Below are positions 48,599 to 58,919 of a DNA stretch of 64,000 bases, piece by piece; the stretch's first letter is position 1, and every line of letters starts with the position of its first letter. The translations under genes were made by a program, and so were the position numbers. The DNA lies in assembly GCA_005406025.1 (NCBI GenBank), contig BGZK01001224.1, positions 1 through 64,000 of the forward strand, in the 5' to 3' direction. The notes beneath the pieces are model-generated. The model worked only from the letters and a program-made list of their open reading frames with translations. It had not been told where the DNA came from and did no database searches. This stretch comes from Eumeta japonica. Taxonomy: Eukaryota; Arthropoda; Insecta; Lepidoptera; Psychidae.

Positions 48599-48600
48599 CT
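48435..48600. repeat. GA/CAGA-rich tract ending in (GA)n
   Basis: A cryptic GAGACAGA-type tract precedes (GA)n at 48561-48597. The minus-strand 82-codon frame reads LSLSLSL and is an artefact of it. Confidence 0.9.
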
Positions 48601-48779
48601 TAATGATATCTGAATATCTCAAGACCTAACTTACCTAAATTATTTAGGTCCAAAGTGTAATAAGGACGGATAAGTATATTTTAAAAGCATGTTGCAATTG
48701 TATACTGAATCTTAAATGTTGCACTAATATAATAAAGAATTATTTGTGTTTCACTTTTCTTTTTTTATACCTATACTAC

Positions 48780-49345
48780 TATAAAGATGTATAGCGTCTG
48801 TCTGTACATTCAACTTTTTTTTATGAAATTTCGTAACAGATGTTCGTTTTATGACTAACTGACACTAATTCTGTCATTCTTAAAATTCATGTCGTTCTGT
48901 CTGTCTAAAAAACAGCTCTACCGATCGCGATGAAAATAAGTATCCATACACAGTAAGGACGTGTTATTGCACACATGACACGCTACTGTTTTTTAGTCTG
49001 TCTGTCAGTTTGTCTGTATGTCTTTTTGTAATTTAAAAGTGGTTTGGCCAATCGTGATGAAAAATGACTTACAGTCAGAACTTGTGATTGCGCAAATAAT
49101 AAGCTACTATCTGTCTGTCTATATATCTGTCCTTTTATAACTTAAGAACTGTTTCACCGATTGTGATGAAAATTGGTGTTCATTCAGAACATGTGATTGT
49201 GTCACTAATAACTAACTAAATAATACTATCTGTCTATAAGGTATGTTTTTTTTATATCTTAAGAATGGTTTGATCGATCTTGTTGCAAATTATTGTGCAA
49301 TAAAAACCTGTAATTCCGAAAACTATTAATAACGATATGGTATTA
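48780..49345 (+). repeat. Degenerate tandem repeat, about 109-127 bp period, four units
   Basis: Each unit has a TCTGTCTGT run, a TTTAAAAGTGGTTTGGCC-like block, CGATCGTGATGAAAAT and a CAGAACTTGTGATTGCGC-like block. The GATGAAAA anchor occurs at 48929, 49056 and 49165, with a degenerate GTTGCAAA at 49282. It resembles internal repeats of lepidopteran interspersed elements. Confidence 0.7.
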
Positions 49346-49426
49346 TAAACACCATATCATAACCATAAAAATTATCAATTATTTTTTATTTCTTTAGTGG
49401 CAATATTTACATCACTTTACGTAGTT

Positions 49427-49486
49427 GCGCGGGCGTGCGTGCGTGCGCGTGTACGACCGTGCGTACGGGTGTGCGTGCGTGTGTGC
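49427..49486. repeat. (GCGT)n-like microsatellite
   Basis: GCGTGCGT-type tract; the plus 68-codon frame reads CVRARVRPCVRVCVRVC and is not a gene. Confidence 0.9.
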
Positions 49487-49549
49487 ATAACTTTATGGAT
49501 AGGGAATAAATATTATTTATTTATTCATAATTTCATCTTATTTTTGCAT

Positions 49550-50515
49550 TTAATTAGTGTATATACCATTTTTTTCAAAGATTTGCTTCCATTTTTGAGG
49601 TAGTCACATAATCCCTACTAATGTTGTAGAAATTTTGGTACTGCTGATCAAAAAACTGCAACAATTAGTTCTAACAGTCCCGTCTTGATGCAAACCTAAC
49701 ACTACCTAAATATATTTTCACTGTATATGGTGTAGATGCATTAACACTTCCCAACTAAACTCTTTCAATATTTGCTGATGCTCAAAGATGTGTATGGACT
49801 GGTGTTATCATGGTGAAAAACTAAAATCATTCTGTTGATTAATGCCGGCCATTTTTTCTTTACGTCTTGCTTAAGTCTCATCAGTTGTTGGTAATAGAAA
49901 CCCGAGTTGATGGTTTTACCCAGCGGCAAAAGCTCATAAGTAATGCCTTTCCAATCCCACCATACAAATAGCATCAACTTATTGCGAATTAACCCGACTT
50001 TCGTTATAACCTGTGGAGCTTGCTTGCCATTTGACCATGATCCTTTCGCGCGTCTTGTCTTAGGTAATCCATTTTTCATCACCAGGGATCACTCTTTTAA
50101 AAAACGGTTCGGTTTCATTACGTTTTAATAGAGAATTGCAATCGAGTACACGATTAATGAAATTTCTTTTAGTGAGCTCGTGTGGGACCTAAGTGTCGAG
50201 CTTTTTTGAAATGGGTCAAAATTGCTTTGTCGTCAATTCCCAGCTCTTCAGTTATGTTGTAAGAAGTAATTAGCTCATATTTTTCTATTTTTTCCCAAAA
50301 GGCATCGACTTTATCAGTAACAGTTCGATCAGAGCGAGGTCCATCTTTGACACCAAAAATACCTGATTAAAAACGCTTGAACCAGTTTTATGATACTCTT
50401 ACCGATACCGCATTAGGTCCATAAACGTCACAAATTCTGCGGCTTGTGTCACATATTTCCCTTTTTTGTAATAAAACTTGAAAATATACCGAATTTCTAC
50501 GTTAGATTCATTCAT
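49550..50515 (-). pseudogene. mariner-family transposase pseudogene
   Basis: The intact enzyme cuts and pastes a TA-flanked element using a DDD triad. The start MNESNVEIRYIFKFYYKKGK is at 50515 on the minus strand. Next come KDGPRSDRTVTDKVDA and ELGIDDKAILTHFKKA (N-terminal DNA-binding half), PGDEKWIT (first Asp, near 50070) and VWWDWKGITYELLPLGKTIN, then VFHHDNTSPYTSL (second Asp, in the 105-codon frame 49765-50082). WEVLMHLHHIQ is followed by a stop where HPPYSPDLAP with the third Asp should be. The C-terminus LPQKWKQIFEKNGIYTN ends at a stop at 49550-49552. Several shifts and stops, and loss of the third Asp block, make it inactive. Total is 322 codons against roughly 345 usual. Confidence 0.9.
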
Positions 50516-50660
50516 TTTAGTAGACAAATGGAGGGACACCGCTTTTACTTTATATTTTTCTAGTTTTGAAACGTCATATATTTAATGGTATGAAAACTAG
50601 CTAGATACAAACAGCACAACCAAAGAGATTTCAGTGCAACTTTTTACTTATAAAATACCA

Positions 50661-50681
50661 AAGAATTTTTCCCCAACCTAA
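50661..50681 (-). repeat. Terminal inverted repeat of the mariner element (5' side)
   Basis: On the minus strand the sequence reads TTAGGTTGGGGAAAAATTC inward from 50681, preceded by TA, the usual mariner end and target. The matching end on the 3' side is not found between 49340 and 49550. Confidence 0.75.
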
Positions 50682-50689
50682 TAATATGT

Positions 50690-51335
50690 CTACGTGGACG
50701 GAACCGTGGACGAAAGTTATACTATTATATATTTCCAAATTATGAGTTATTTTAATAGAGAAATTTCTATGAAATTTGAGCAAAATGCTCACATGTTAAT
50801 AGCAAACAGACAAACGTAATGAAAGAATAATAAGTTTTTTTTTTAATAATTCCACTGCAGCTAATGTATGTTTAACTTTAAAAAATGAAAAACTCATTGT
50901 TAATCTTTTGCAATTTTATTACACCTATGCATGTAAGAAGCACGCTAGATTGATATATGTTACATGTTTATGATTGATAAGTAATTCTCAAACGCCAAAA
51001 AGTAGTACCAACTTTCCAAAAATATGTCACCTAAATGTCAGTACGAGATTTCTTCGAAGAATGTCTCACAGAAAAAAAAATAGCTATTTATATGATTAGT
51101 TAAAAGGCCGAAATAAAAGAATGCAAGTTACAATCGAACCTTTCTTCTATGATCACTCATATGCATACATACATACATCCATACATATACATAAGAGAAC
51201 GTCTTTATTAAAGACTAGTACCGTATTCACCACGAGCAGGGGTTAGGCGATCGCATTTCGGTACTTCGTTTCAAATATGTCATTTCTTACTTTTCAATTT
51301 ACGACCCCGACCGATATCAAACACTCGTACGACTT
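50690..51335. other. AT-rich intergenic DNA
   Basis: A short CATACATACATCCATACATA tract lies near 51168-51190. Nothing else is recognised. Confidence 0.35.
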
Positions 51336-51339
51336 ATTG

Positions 51340-51720
51340 ATTTACAAGATCTTAAAGGCCGCGACATAAATTGCAATAAGCGCGCGCCGCGACAAGCGGC
51401 GGCGCCGGCCGCGGGGCGCGCGCGCGCGGATTTATGGCCCGCACTGCGGAATATAAATTATTGCGGCGCCGGCGACGAGACCGCGAAAAATTTATACACG
51501 GACCGCAACAGGGTCGGGAAACTTTTCAAACGCGAGCCTCGGCGGCAACCAGCGTCGCGCTCGCCGAAACGTCGGCCCGAGTTGGGCGATAGCGGCGGTG
51601 TTGGCGGTTTTAAACGTATAATACATAACAAGAAATAAATATACGATTACAGTGAGTACGACGATCACGAGCGCACAGCTAACGGGACCGAGAGATAATG
51701 TCAAAAATTTCATTCATTGA
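51340..51720. promoter_or_regulatory. Most GC-rich island of the window, with spaced ATAAAT cores
   Basis: From 51360 to 51610 the sequence is dominated by CGCG (GGCGCCGGCCGCGGGGCGCG, 51401-51420). Four ATAAAT/ATTTAT cores interrupt it at 51366-51371, 51430-51435, 51453-51458 and 51490-51495, the second as TTTATGG (Caudal/posterior-Hox-like). A promoter with CpG island, or a clustered homeodomain enhancer, fits; there is no direct proof. Confidence 0.4.
51492..51713 (-). CDS. Candidate 73-residue single-pass membrane protein (hypothetical)
   Basis: Function is not recognised. The frame begins at 51713 on the minus strand and starts MKFLTLSLGPVSCALVIVVL, then TVIVYLFLVMYYTF: one strong hydrophobic segment (about residues 8-33). 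It is followed by a basic tail with RRARRWLPPRLAFEKF, as in a type I/III single-pass protein or a signal anchor. It ends at a TAA-type stop at 51492-51494 and lies inside the most CpG-rich island here, so a nearby promoter is plausible. Codons in the second half follow the island composition, so the open frame may be chance; hydrophobicity arises in the AT-rich half. It could also be the first exon of a longer gene. It is the best small-gene candidate in the window but weak. Confidence 0.2.
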   Translation of the reverse strand: MKFLTLSLGPVSCALVIVVLTVIVYLFLVMYYTFKTANTAAIAQLGPTFRRARRWLPPRLAFEKFPDPVAVRV

Positions 51721-51974
51721 TTTCACTGAGAACTTAAATATTTTAATCGATACACGTACTGTCATAAAACCATTCGGTATCCACGTATAGACTTAAATAA
51801 AATGAAGCAATAGAAGAATAATAACATGAAAAAAACTGTTTTGTCGAGTCAAACTAGATATATTCTAAGCTGAGTACCTGAAAATTTATTTTTTACCATA
51901 ACAAGTTTTTTTTTAATTCAGTCTAAAATTTTCATAATTTATTGCTTAATTTGTTCAACTTAAGGTTAGAGGTG

Positions 51975-52260
51975 GGCTTAAGTGACGGTAGCTCAGTGGT
52001 TGAAAGTGTCACTTGAAAACCAGACGGTACCGGTTGCGATCGAGACCACGGTGAATTGATAAACTTTTAAGTCACAGACAGTGCCTCGGTAAGAACGTTA
52101 AACTTTTGGACGTCGTTGTCACAGTGGCGACAGTTGTCTCTAGCAACCCTCGGTTCGCATTGGACCAGCGTAAGAGAATTTTGGTCGATGCCCCATAATC
52201 TAAAATAAAAGGATTGTGAGAGAGTACAGCAACACCTGTGGAACGAAAGTACCTAACACA
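51975..52260 (+). mobile_element. tRNA-derived SINE, well-preserved promoter boxes
   Basis: A box TAGCTCAGTGG at 51989-51999 is a perfect tRNA-type match. The B box is GGTTGCGATCGAGACC from 52032. The body GCCTCGGTAAGAACGTTAAA and the CTAGCAACCCTCGG segment parallel the SINE at 2795-3055. The tail passes through AATCTAAAATAAAAGGATTG. Confidence 0.75.
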
Positions 52261-52264
52261 ACAA

Positions 52265-53280
52265 ACACTTCCTTTCTCGATTTTATAACTTGCATTCGAC
52301 GTGTAGTCTCAATGTCTTTAAGGTATTTTAATCTAATTTATGTTGATTGATTATTCTGAGATTAATGGTTTGAGAGTAAAAAAAAAAATGCATAGTAAAG
52401 GAAAAGTGAAATTGCAGAATCGCAACATTGCATGCATCATTGAACAACATATTTCGAAATCACGTTTATTTATTACTAGACTTTGATCCTGGCTTTGTAC
52501 ACGTGATTAGATTTCATTTTCAGAACTGATTCCGTTTTTTCTTTCACTACGATCGTCTTCCGTTCCACTCTTTCTTTCGCTCCGACGTGCTGCATCCGGA
52601 TTTGATTCTACAGTTGATGCCTATGCTTATTCTAAAAATGACTTTGTCTCGAAATGACCGTATTTACCAATCACAAATTATGGAAATACTTTTTATTTAT
52701 TTTTTTATTTCAATACGAATACAGTAATCATCACATCGGTCACATATAAAACATTCTCATTTTGTAAAGGCCGATATTGCCCAATGTTATAATAAACGTA
52801 ATAAATAGTGTTATAATAAACGGTTCATATTCAATGCGATTCAGTTTCGTTAATAATAGAGCATATTTATAATAGAGAAACGTTTACAACAAAGCTAATC
52901 TGCTAGGGAAGGCGGTCCGGTTTTGGTAGCTTCCTCTTACAAACTTTCACGATTGGCTTGTAATAATTTCATTTGGGTGATGACTATCCTTTTTTGCTTT
53001 AACTAATGAATAAAACAAGACCATCTCATATCATCACACATAGCACTCATTAGGATCCACTTGATCTGTAATACGAAATATCATTTTTTGTATTCCTATG
53101 ACATTACTTGCCAAAATCCGTTCAGTTGTTTGACGGTTATGAAGTATTATTTCGAAGGAATAAAAATATTTTCATAGTACAATAATAAAGATTAACCTTC
53201 AACATTAGCCGCTAGTCTTTTACGTAGTATTGTAATAAGGAAAACATACATTAATTATGATTACTATACTTTATTAATAA
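52265..53280. other. AT-rich intergenic DNA
   Basis: Nothing is recognised. Confidence 0.35.
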
Positions 53281-53282
53281 AA

Positions 53283-53390
53283 TCTGGGTAACCCAGTTTT
53301 GCTGGATCTCCTAGAAGTTTGCCGTGGGCATATGATAATTTCCCACGGGAAAAGTACCTTTGTACATTTCTAACAATGAATACTTAGACG

Positions 53391-53429
<39 letters not shown>

Positions 53430-53762
53430 CTACTTAATATACAGAATTTGCCTACTGCCTGTTGTCACATTTATAATATTACATAGTGCTATATGCCTAA
53501 TTTATATTATGTAGTGCTTGTAATAGTATAACGCAGTAGTATAAAGTAGTTCCTCGGAACTACATTCTACAGCATTGCAAGAATGATGTTACCTCAAATT
53601 CCCACGAGATGGCGCTATAACAGAACGTTAAAAAGGTTTTTAATAGCGATTTTCCAGGGAAGACATCTATATAGATAAATGAAAAACGAACCGTTAACAA
53701 AATACAAATATATATTCATATATAACGTTTAAGCCGTTTTGAAGATACCGATTTATAAATGT
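53283..53762 (+). mobile_element. Short retroposon, diverged relative of 55378-56258
   Basis: The head CTGGGTAACCCAGTTTTGCT matches CTGGGCGACCGAGCTTTGCT of the 55.4-kb copy. The tail CGTTTAAGCCGTTTTGAAGA matches CGTTAGAGCCGTTTCCGAGA there. An (AT)n tract at 53393-53425 interrupts it. No coding frame is present. Confidence 0.55.
53393..53425. repeat. (AT)n microsatellite, 33 bp
   Basis: Uninterrupted alternating AT. Confidence 0.95.
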
Positions 53763-53764
53763 AG

Positions 53765-54340
53765 TTAAATAATTACAAGAATTACTCACTAATTGCTTAC
53801 TTAAAATAATGAGATTTTCAGAAACTTTTTTCAGGTAAGAACTTGTATATTTTTAATATTGTACATGTACATTAATTTAAATAAAAGCCCTTACTGAAAC
53901 TTATGACACAGTTTTCACTAGAATGACGCGATGGTATCGCGAAGTGAAAGTTTAACGCGTTACCTTATCTGATGATATTTTAAATTTATTTTATTCTGTT
54001 TGGTTATTTATAAATTCCTATTAAGGATTATTAGCTGTAATCCTTTGCTTTCTTCAAAATTTAAAAGTAACGGTAATATAACGAGCCAACATACATTTGA
54101 TACTTCATGCAATTGTCATGTTAGAGTTAAGTCGACATTAATTCCTTCCACCAATCCGCTGATAACATATACAAACGATATCTTATTATCCGATCATCAC
54201 TTGTAGGAATCGACAAATTTACAAAAGCAAAATATACATATCTTTAAAGCGGCGAAAAGTGTAAATTTGGCATTATGTGCATTGTTAAAAATTGCATTCC
54301 ACACTACGTTTTCATTTCGGAACGAGGGCGTTGGACTTGA
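53765..54340. other. AT-rich intergenic DNA
   Basis: Nothing is recognised. The 68-codon frame 54000-54206 has no domain. Confidence 0.3.
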
Positions 54341-54344
54341 TCTT

Positions 54345-54570
54345 CCATACTTGTCCAGTGCTAATTAGGTCTATTGACGGTCGTCGTCACCAACGCGAAG
54401 ACAACGTCCGCGACCAATGGCTTTACGTGCTCTCGGAGGCACGGAGCGAATGGTTAATTTGACTCGAGTTAAAAACTCTTTGGTCACTTCCTCTGTGGCC
54501 AGGATCGAACTTGAAGCCATTTGGTTCCAAGGCGACGCTCTTAACTACTGAGCTACCGATACTCTAGTGA
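54345..54570 (-). mobile_element. tRNA-derived SINE
   Basis: On the minus strand TAGCTCAGTAGTTAAGAG (54555-54538) is a clean A box and GTTCGATCC (54510-54502) a clean B box. The body follows: CCTCCGAGAGCACGTAAAGC, CATTGGTCGCGGACG and TTGGTGACGACGACCGTCAA. It belongs to the same broad group as the fragments at 22484 and 35650. Confidence 0.8.
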
Positions 54571-54574
54571 GTTA

Positions 54575-55365
54575 GTTGCTAGTGGTTAGTACTACTATTT
54601 CGTTTGCTTGGCGTATGTGACATGATTGACTTGCGAAACTACTGCCATTCTCAGAAACGAATGTGTTTGTAAATATTTAAGCAAGATTTGTATATTTCAA
54701 AGTATCTAATAAGAGTAATACTAAACAATTATGCTGCACTAAATTCCACCTACACTTCTATCATGTTTAGAAAATCCATTCCAAAAATATCTTCTTAGTG
54801 GATCTCTTACACTATGCAAACTGTCATCTGACTCAATCTCACGATCTCAGAGCTTTAGCATTTTGGTGATTTCGTGGTCTATAGGTGACCGTGCGGTACA
54901 TATTATGAATACTAATAATATAGATGTTTCTCTAACAAGTAAAATGTTGCAACACCAAGTGCAGCACATACAATGAAAATGAACTTGCAGACGTTGCATT
55001 TCAAGGCTTATCTCGGGCTGTCGGAGCACCGCTGGCTTTACGAGCGCTGTCGCCGGGACACCTACCCTGGTAAACTTTATTGGAATTCCACTGCAATTAT
55101 ATTTGTTAATACTGTAGAGAGGGAGTTCGCTTAAGAGATACCTTTTCAGTACTCGAGATCATCAATCAAACGGACGGAAGGAATATGCACTAGATTTATT
55201 GTTTACTTTTCAACCATAAATAATTACTACTTACATCTTAGTAACTATCCTAATTATACTCGTTTCCCATTCTTTTTATTAGTTTCCGTGTCCATGTCTC
55301 TTTTCCTATACACACCTCGTCTATCTCTTTACTTTTCATTTCCCAAATTAAATATTATTTCACTA
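54575..55365. other. AT-rich intergenic DNA
   Basis: GC-richer sequence at 54960-55070 is covered by part of a 60-codon minus frame; nothing is recognised. Confidence 0.3.
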
Positions 55366-55367
55366 TT

Positions 55368-55377
55368 TAAAATTAAC
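55368..55377. repeat. Left 10-bp target-site duplication
   Basis: TAAAATTAAC; an exact copy lies at 56259-56268. Confidence 0.8.
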
Positions 55378-56258
55378 TAGCTGGGCGACCGAGCTTTGCT
55401 CGGATTATTTTTTGGATACACTAAGTGTATAAAACACTGTTAATATACCAAGTTGTAAAACTAATGTCACTTCATTTCGCTGATTAAAAAACAGTCCATT
55501 ATCACCAGTAAAATATCAAGTGTCGTAATATTAAAATTATAAAATATATGGTTGTCTGAGGCGATTTTAATGTTTCCAAAATATTTTTTTAATAATTTCT
55601 GTGCAATTTTTAATATTCGACATATTTTACTACTTACTTAGTGCTACTAATGAGATCGTATTGAGATCTAATTGAGATCGTAGTTTTATCTTTTAACACA
55701 AGATGGCACTCGTTTCCCATTGAATGGATCGCAACTGACGACTGACACATTTTCAAATTAATATTCCAAAAACAAACATGAAAATAAAAAAAAAGTAATA
55801 TTGAGGATACTTTTGATAAAATTAATTTAAAAAAAAGCAACCGGGAAGTGGATCAAATTTAACTTGCAAGATAAAAATGCTTGTCATAATAATAAAAATT
55901 AAAATAGCGTGATGAAAAAAAAATAAATTAAAAAAAATCAAGATGCACCCCAGGCTCGAACTCGGGATCTTTTGCACAGAAAGCTTACGTGATAGCCGCT
56001 GCTCCACTGCAACTGTAAAGTCTCTGGTAAAATATCTATATATTTAGTAAGTAAACATTCATATCCCGGTTTTTAATTTTTTTCTTGGAAAATCGCGTTT
56101 TCCCGGGAAAAACACTTATGTAGATAAACTTGAAACACTAAACTTTATCTAAATATAAATTTTTCATGAAAATCGTTAGAGCCGTTTCCGAGATAGCTGG
56201 TATATATAAACAAACAAATATACAAGAATTGCTCGTTTAAAGGTATTAGATAGATAGA
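55378..56258 (+). mobile_element. 881-bp retroposon with target duplication and GATA-repeat tail
   Basis: It starts TAGCTGGGCGACCGAGCTTT and ends AGAATTGCTCGTTTAAAGGT followed by a short (GATA)n tail. Exact 10-bp duplications flank it. The penultimate block TCATGAAAATCGTTAGAGCC is the 3' hallmark of a widespread lepidopteran element mobilised by a LINE. It contains no long sense frame and is non-autonomous. A tRNA-like segment lies inside on the opposite strand. Confidence 0.8.
55950..56012 (-). other. tRNA-like segment inside the retroposon
   Basis: The minus strand reads GTGGAGCAGCGGCTATCACG then, after about 25 nt, GATCCCGAGTTCGAGCCTGG, containing a B-box-like GAGTTCGAGCC. There is no complete cloverleaf or matched acceptor stem, so it is not a functional tRNA gene. 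Confidence 0.45.
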
Positions 56259-56268
56259 TAAAATTAAC
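56259..56268. repeat. Right 10-bp target-site duplication
   Basis: TAAAATTAAC, identical to 55368-55377; its first two bases could also belong to the GATA tail. Confidence 0.8.
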
Positions 56269-56585
56269 GTTCACGTTTACAAATAGCAAAAACACTTGCG
56301 CACCCCAGCACGGAAGTAGAACGCCTATCTACTATAATAGACATGGTTGATAAATTATAACACTTTATTAACTTACAACCAAGACAAATTATACTGAACA
56401 TTGGCTATTGGATCCGTTCTTCACAGCTATATTTCTTTTTAAGCAAAAAGAAACAAAATGTTGCAATTTCGGATAATTGTTTGCATGTCATTTTACGCGT
56501 ATATCATATCCAAATTAGGTTTCGTTCGGGGCATCGCTCGCGTGGCATAAATGAATTTGTTTATTAATATCCAAATATGGCTATC
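56269..56585. other. AT-rich intergenic DNA
   Basis: Nothing is recognised. Confidence 0.3.
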
Positions 56586-56589
56586 AATT

Positions 56590-56705
56590 ACTCGTTCTCA
56601 ATCAGAACCTTAGTTCTGCTTTTGATACTGCTTCTGTTTCTGTTTTTGATTTTGATCCTAGTCTCTCTTTTGATAGTAATTGCAGCCTTGAACTTGATCA
56701 AAAAT
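56590..56705 (+). repeat. Hexamer-periodic cryptic repeat
   Basis: TTTTGATACTGCTTCTGTTT then TTTGATTTTGATCCTAGTCT keep a 6-bp phase with GAT at fixed positions. Confidence 0.55.
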
Positions 56706-56709
56706 ATAG

Positions 56710-57260
56710 TGATTAATTGTGTCAAAAAATTTCCCTGACGTACATCATCCACTCACTAAATTTCAACGTATACATACTAACAGTATTAGAACACATAGAA
56801 GCCGACGAAGCATTCGTTTATGTACATTACATAAGAATCTACAAAATAACATATGATTGTCTATTCCTATAACGTAAAATGGCACAAGTACAAATCATCG
56901 GTCATGTATTCAAATGTATTGTTATATCAATGCAAATGTATTGTTACTTAACTAATAAAATACAAACTATCCTTTCCTATTTGTATATATAAAGTGTCTC
57001 TCAAGGATGTGTTTCCCTTACTTTATTTATTTTTTGTACATTAATGATTTATTGAAAATCGGTAATATATTATAATATATAAAAATTGTTATTAATGTAT
57101 AGTATAACATTTATTAATAACAATTCTAAAAAAAAAAACAGAAATATCTGTCAATGCATTTCAAGGAGGGTAGTGGTGTCAGGTTTATTGTAGTAGTATC
57201 AGGAGCAGATATACTGCTATATTCTTTTCATTCCATAGAAAGACCATGGAATTAAGTTTT
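56710..57260. other. AT-rich intergenic DNA
   Basis: Nothing is recognised. Confidence 0.35.
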
Positions 57261-57266
57261 CTACTC

Positions 57267-57330
57267 TAGGCCGTTGGTAAAGACCGATGGCATTACTGAG
57301 TTGACATCGACGTCTTTGATCGACGGCCTA
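57267..57330. repeat. Imperfect inverted repeat
   Basis: TAGGCCGTTGGTAAAGACCG (from 57267) pairs with the complement of CATCGACGTCTTTGATCGAC (from 57305), with small bulges and a 15-nt loop. Confidence 0.6.
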
Positions 57331-57334
57331 ATAA

Positions 57335-58450
57335 GACTCGTAGAAGGTGGCTCAATTTAACCAATTCTGAAACACTCTCGTCTCATTGTCCGTGATGAGA
57401 GTTGTAATGTGTTACTTTCAAAATACAATGCATCGCATTAAGCATCCGAGAATCACATCGGTACATCGATTTATTTCAAAACCGACGGTAAGTAGGGTAA
57501 GCACAAATAAGATTCCTAACTGATATTTATTTTATAAAAATCAATTTTATATTTACCACGAGATTAACATAAGTAATTAATTACAGTTATTTATAATGTT
57601 TTTTTTTTCATTAAAATTAAAATTTTAGCTTTAAAATCCTATGATTTCATGGCGTTAAGACTAATGGATGAAAAATTAAAAAAATAATATTTATACAATT
57701 ATTTCATTCAAAGCATTGTCAAAATGAAATCTCACACGATGCGATGTCTTTCAGTTTGATTAAACTGACTCCTTATCTTAATTATTTTTTTTCAGATCAC
57801 TGGCACAATATGCGTGTATCATCAAGACTTTGTACTGTACCAAAATATCAACTTCTCACCTTACAACATGAATGACTAGGCGGAAGTGACGGGATGCGGA
57901 TATGGGGTGTCACGGGAAAATTTAATCAATCCGTGACCCACGAGGCGGAGGGTACAAGGAAAGCTATTGACGAACCCTCTTATATTTCGCTTTGCAAATT
58001 AGGGTTTACATATGAGAGGTCATATTCGATTTCATTGTCCCTAAAGTTGTCCCTGAATCACCATAACTTTCTTTTTTTTGGAGGTGGGTGGCATTCCAAA
58101 GTTTTGAAACTCCCTTGACGAGCACGGTACTTAATATCCCGTGGCTACACTTTTTATAAACTCTAGAAGACCCACTGCTCTCTCATTTTCTTTTGTTGTT
58201 ATTGATTTGGGAACTTTGCCAGCACTGTCTTTATTGAATGTAGACTTTATTATGCGAGTTTTTGAATAACATTATTATCTTTGTTAATAGTAAATTTTAA
58301 ATTATAAAAAAAAACTATGAAATTTCTGTAGAAATAGCAGGCCATTGTATTGAATATTAAAATATTAATCTTTGACCCAGAAATTTATGAATTACTAAAT
58401 TTGGCCCCTAGTTTCTCTCCCCCCACGAATATAAAATGAATTTATTTACT
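57335..58450. other. AT-rich intergenic DNA
   Basis: The 74-codon frame 57894-58118 is somewhat GC-richer but has no recognised domain. Confidence 0.3.
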
Positions 58451-58454
58451 ACAC

Positions 58455-58580
58455 TATTCTAGTCCTGTTTTCGATCTTCCTTCTAATGCTGATACCGATC
58501 CCGGTCCCGTTCTTGATTCTGCTCCCAGTTATGTTCTCGATACCAATTTTAATACCGGTAATGATGTTGGTCCCTCCTGA
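58455..58580 (+). repeat. Hexamer-periodic cryptic repeat
   Basis: GCTGAT/ACCGAT/CCCGGT/CCCGTT/CTTGAT runs in strict 6-bp phase for about 100 bp. It shares the CTTGATTCTGCTCCCAGT core and downstream segment with 47860-48040. Confidence 0.7.
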
Positions 58581-58594
58581 GACATCGCTTCTAT

Positions 58595-58680
58595 CGATTA
58601 ATTAATCTTAATTAATTAATAATTAAAATTGATTAATTAATAATTAATTCTTCTATCAATTAATCTACAATAAAGTCAAA
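58595..58680. repeat. ATTAATTA-rich palindromic tract
   Basis: ATTAATTAATCTTAATTAAT and further units form nested short palindromes. Confidence 0.8.
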
Positions 58681-58746
58681 ATATTTTATTCCATTTTCAC
58701 GTCTAGATTAAGCCATGGGCAAAAACTTGTTACGCTTTAGACAAAT

Positions 58747-58914
58747 ACAGTATAACGCACGAAAGTCTGCCGTTCTGAATTTCCTGAAAATGATGTAATG
58801 CTCCGCTTTGACGCTCACCGACCCTATCTGCTTCTCCCCTTCATTCCTATTTTATGCCATTGCGACGCTTTAATTCCTAAATTGACAGCGGCAGACTATC
58901 GTGCGTTTTACAGT
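58747..58914. mobile_element. MITE family M1, copy 2 (168 bp)
   Basis: Terminal inverted repeats of 26 bp at 58747-58772 and 58889-58914 (ACAGTATAACGCACGAAAGT / ACTGTAAAACGCACGATAGT, then CTGCCG in both). The interior CCATTGCGACGCTTTAATTC aligns with CCATTGCAACGCTTTCGTGC of copy 1. No coding frame or clear target duplication is visible. Confidence 0.8.
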
Positions 58915-58919
58915 ACGAG

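Noticed and set aside
48374..48622. 82-codon minus frame with serine-leucine repeats
   Set aside because: Translation of the (GA)n tract.
49397..49603. 68-codon frame
   Set aside because: The CVRARVRPCVRV repeat is a translation of the (GCGT)n microsatellite.
51989..52047. True tRNA gene from the A and B boxes
   Set aside because: Followed by SINE body shared with another copy and no complete cloverleaf was seen.
55950..56012. Functional tRNA gene
   Set aside because: Only B-box-like and loose A-box-like sequence; no paired acceptor stem, and it lies inside a retroposon.
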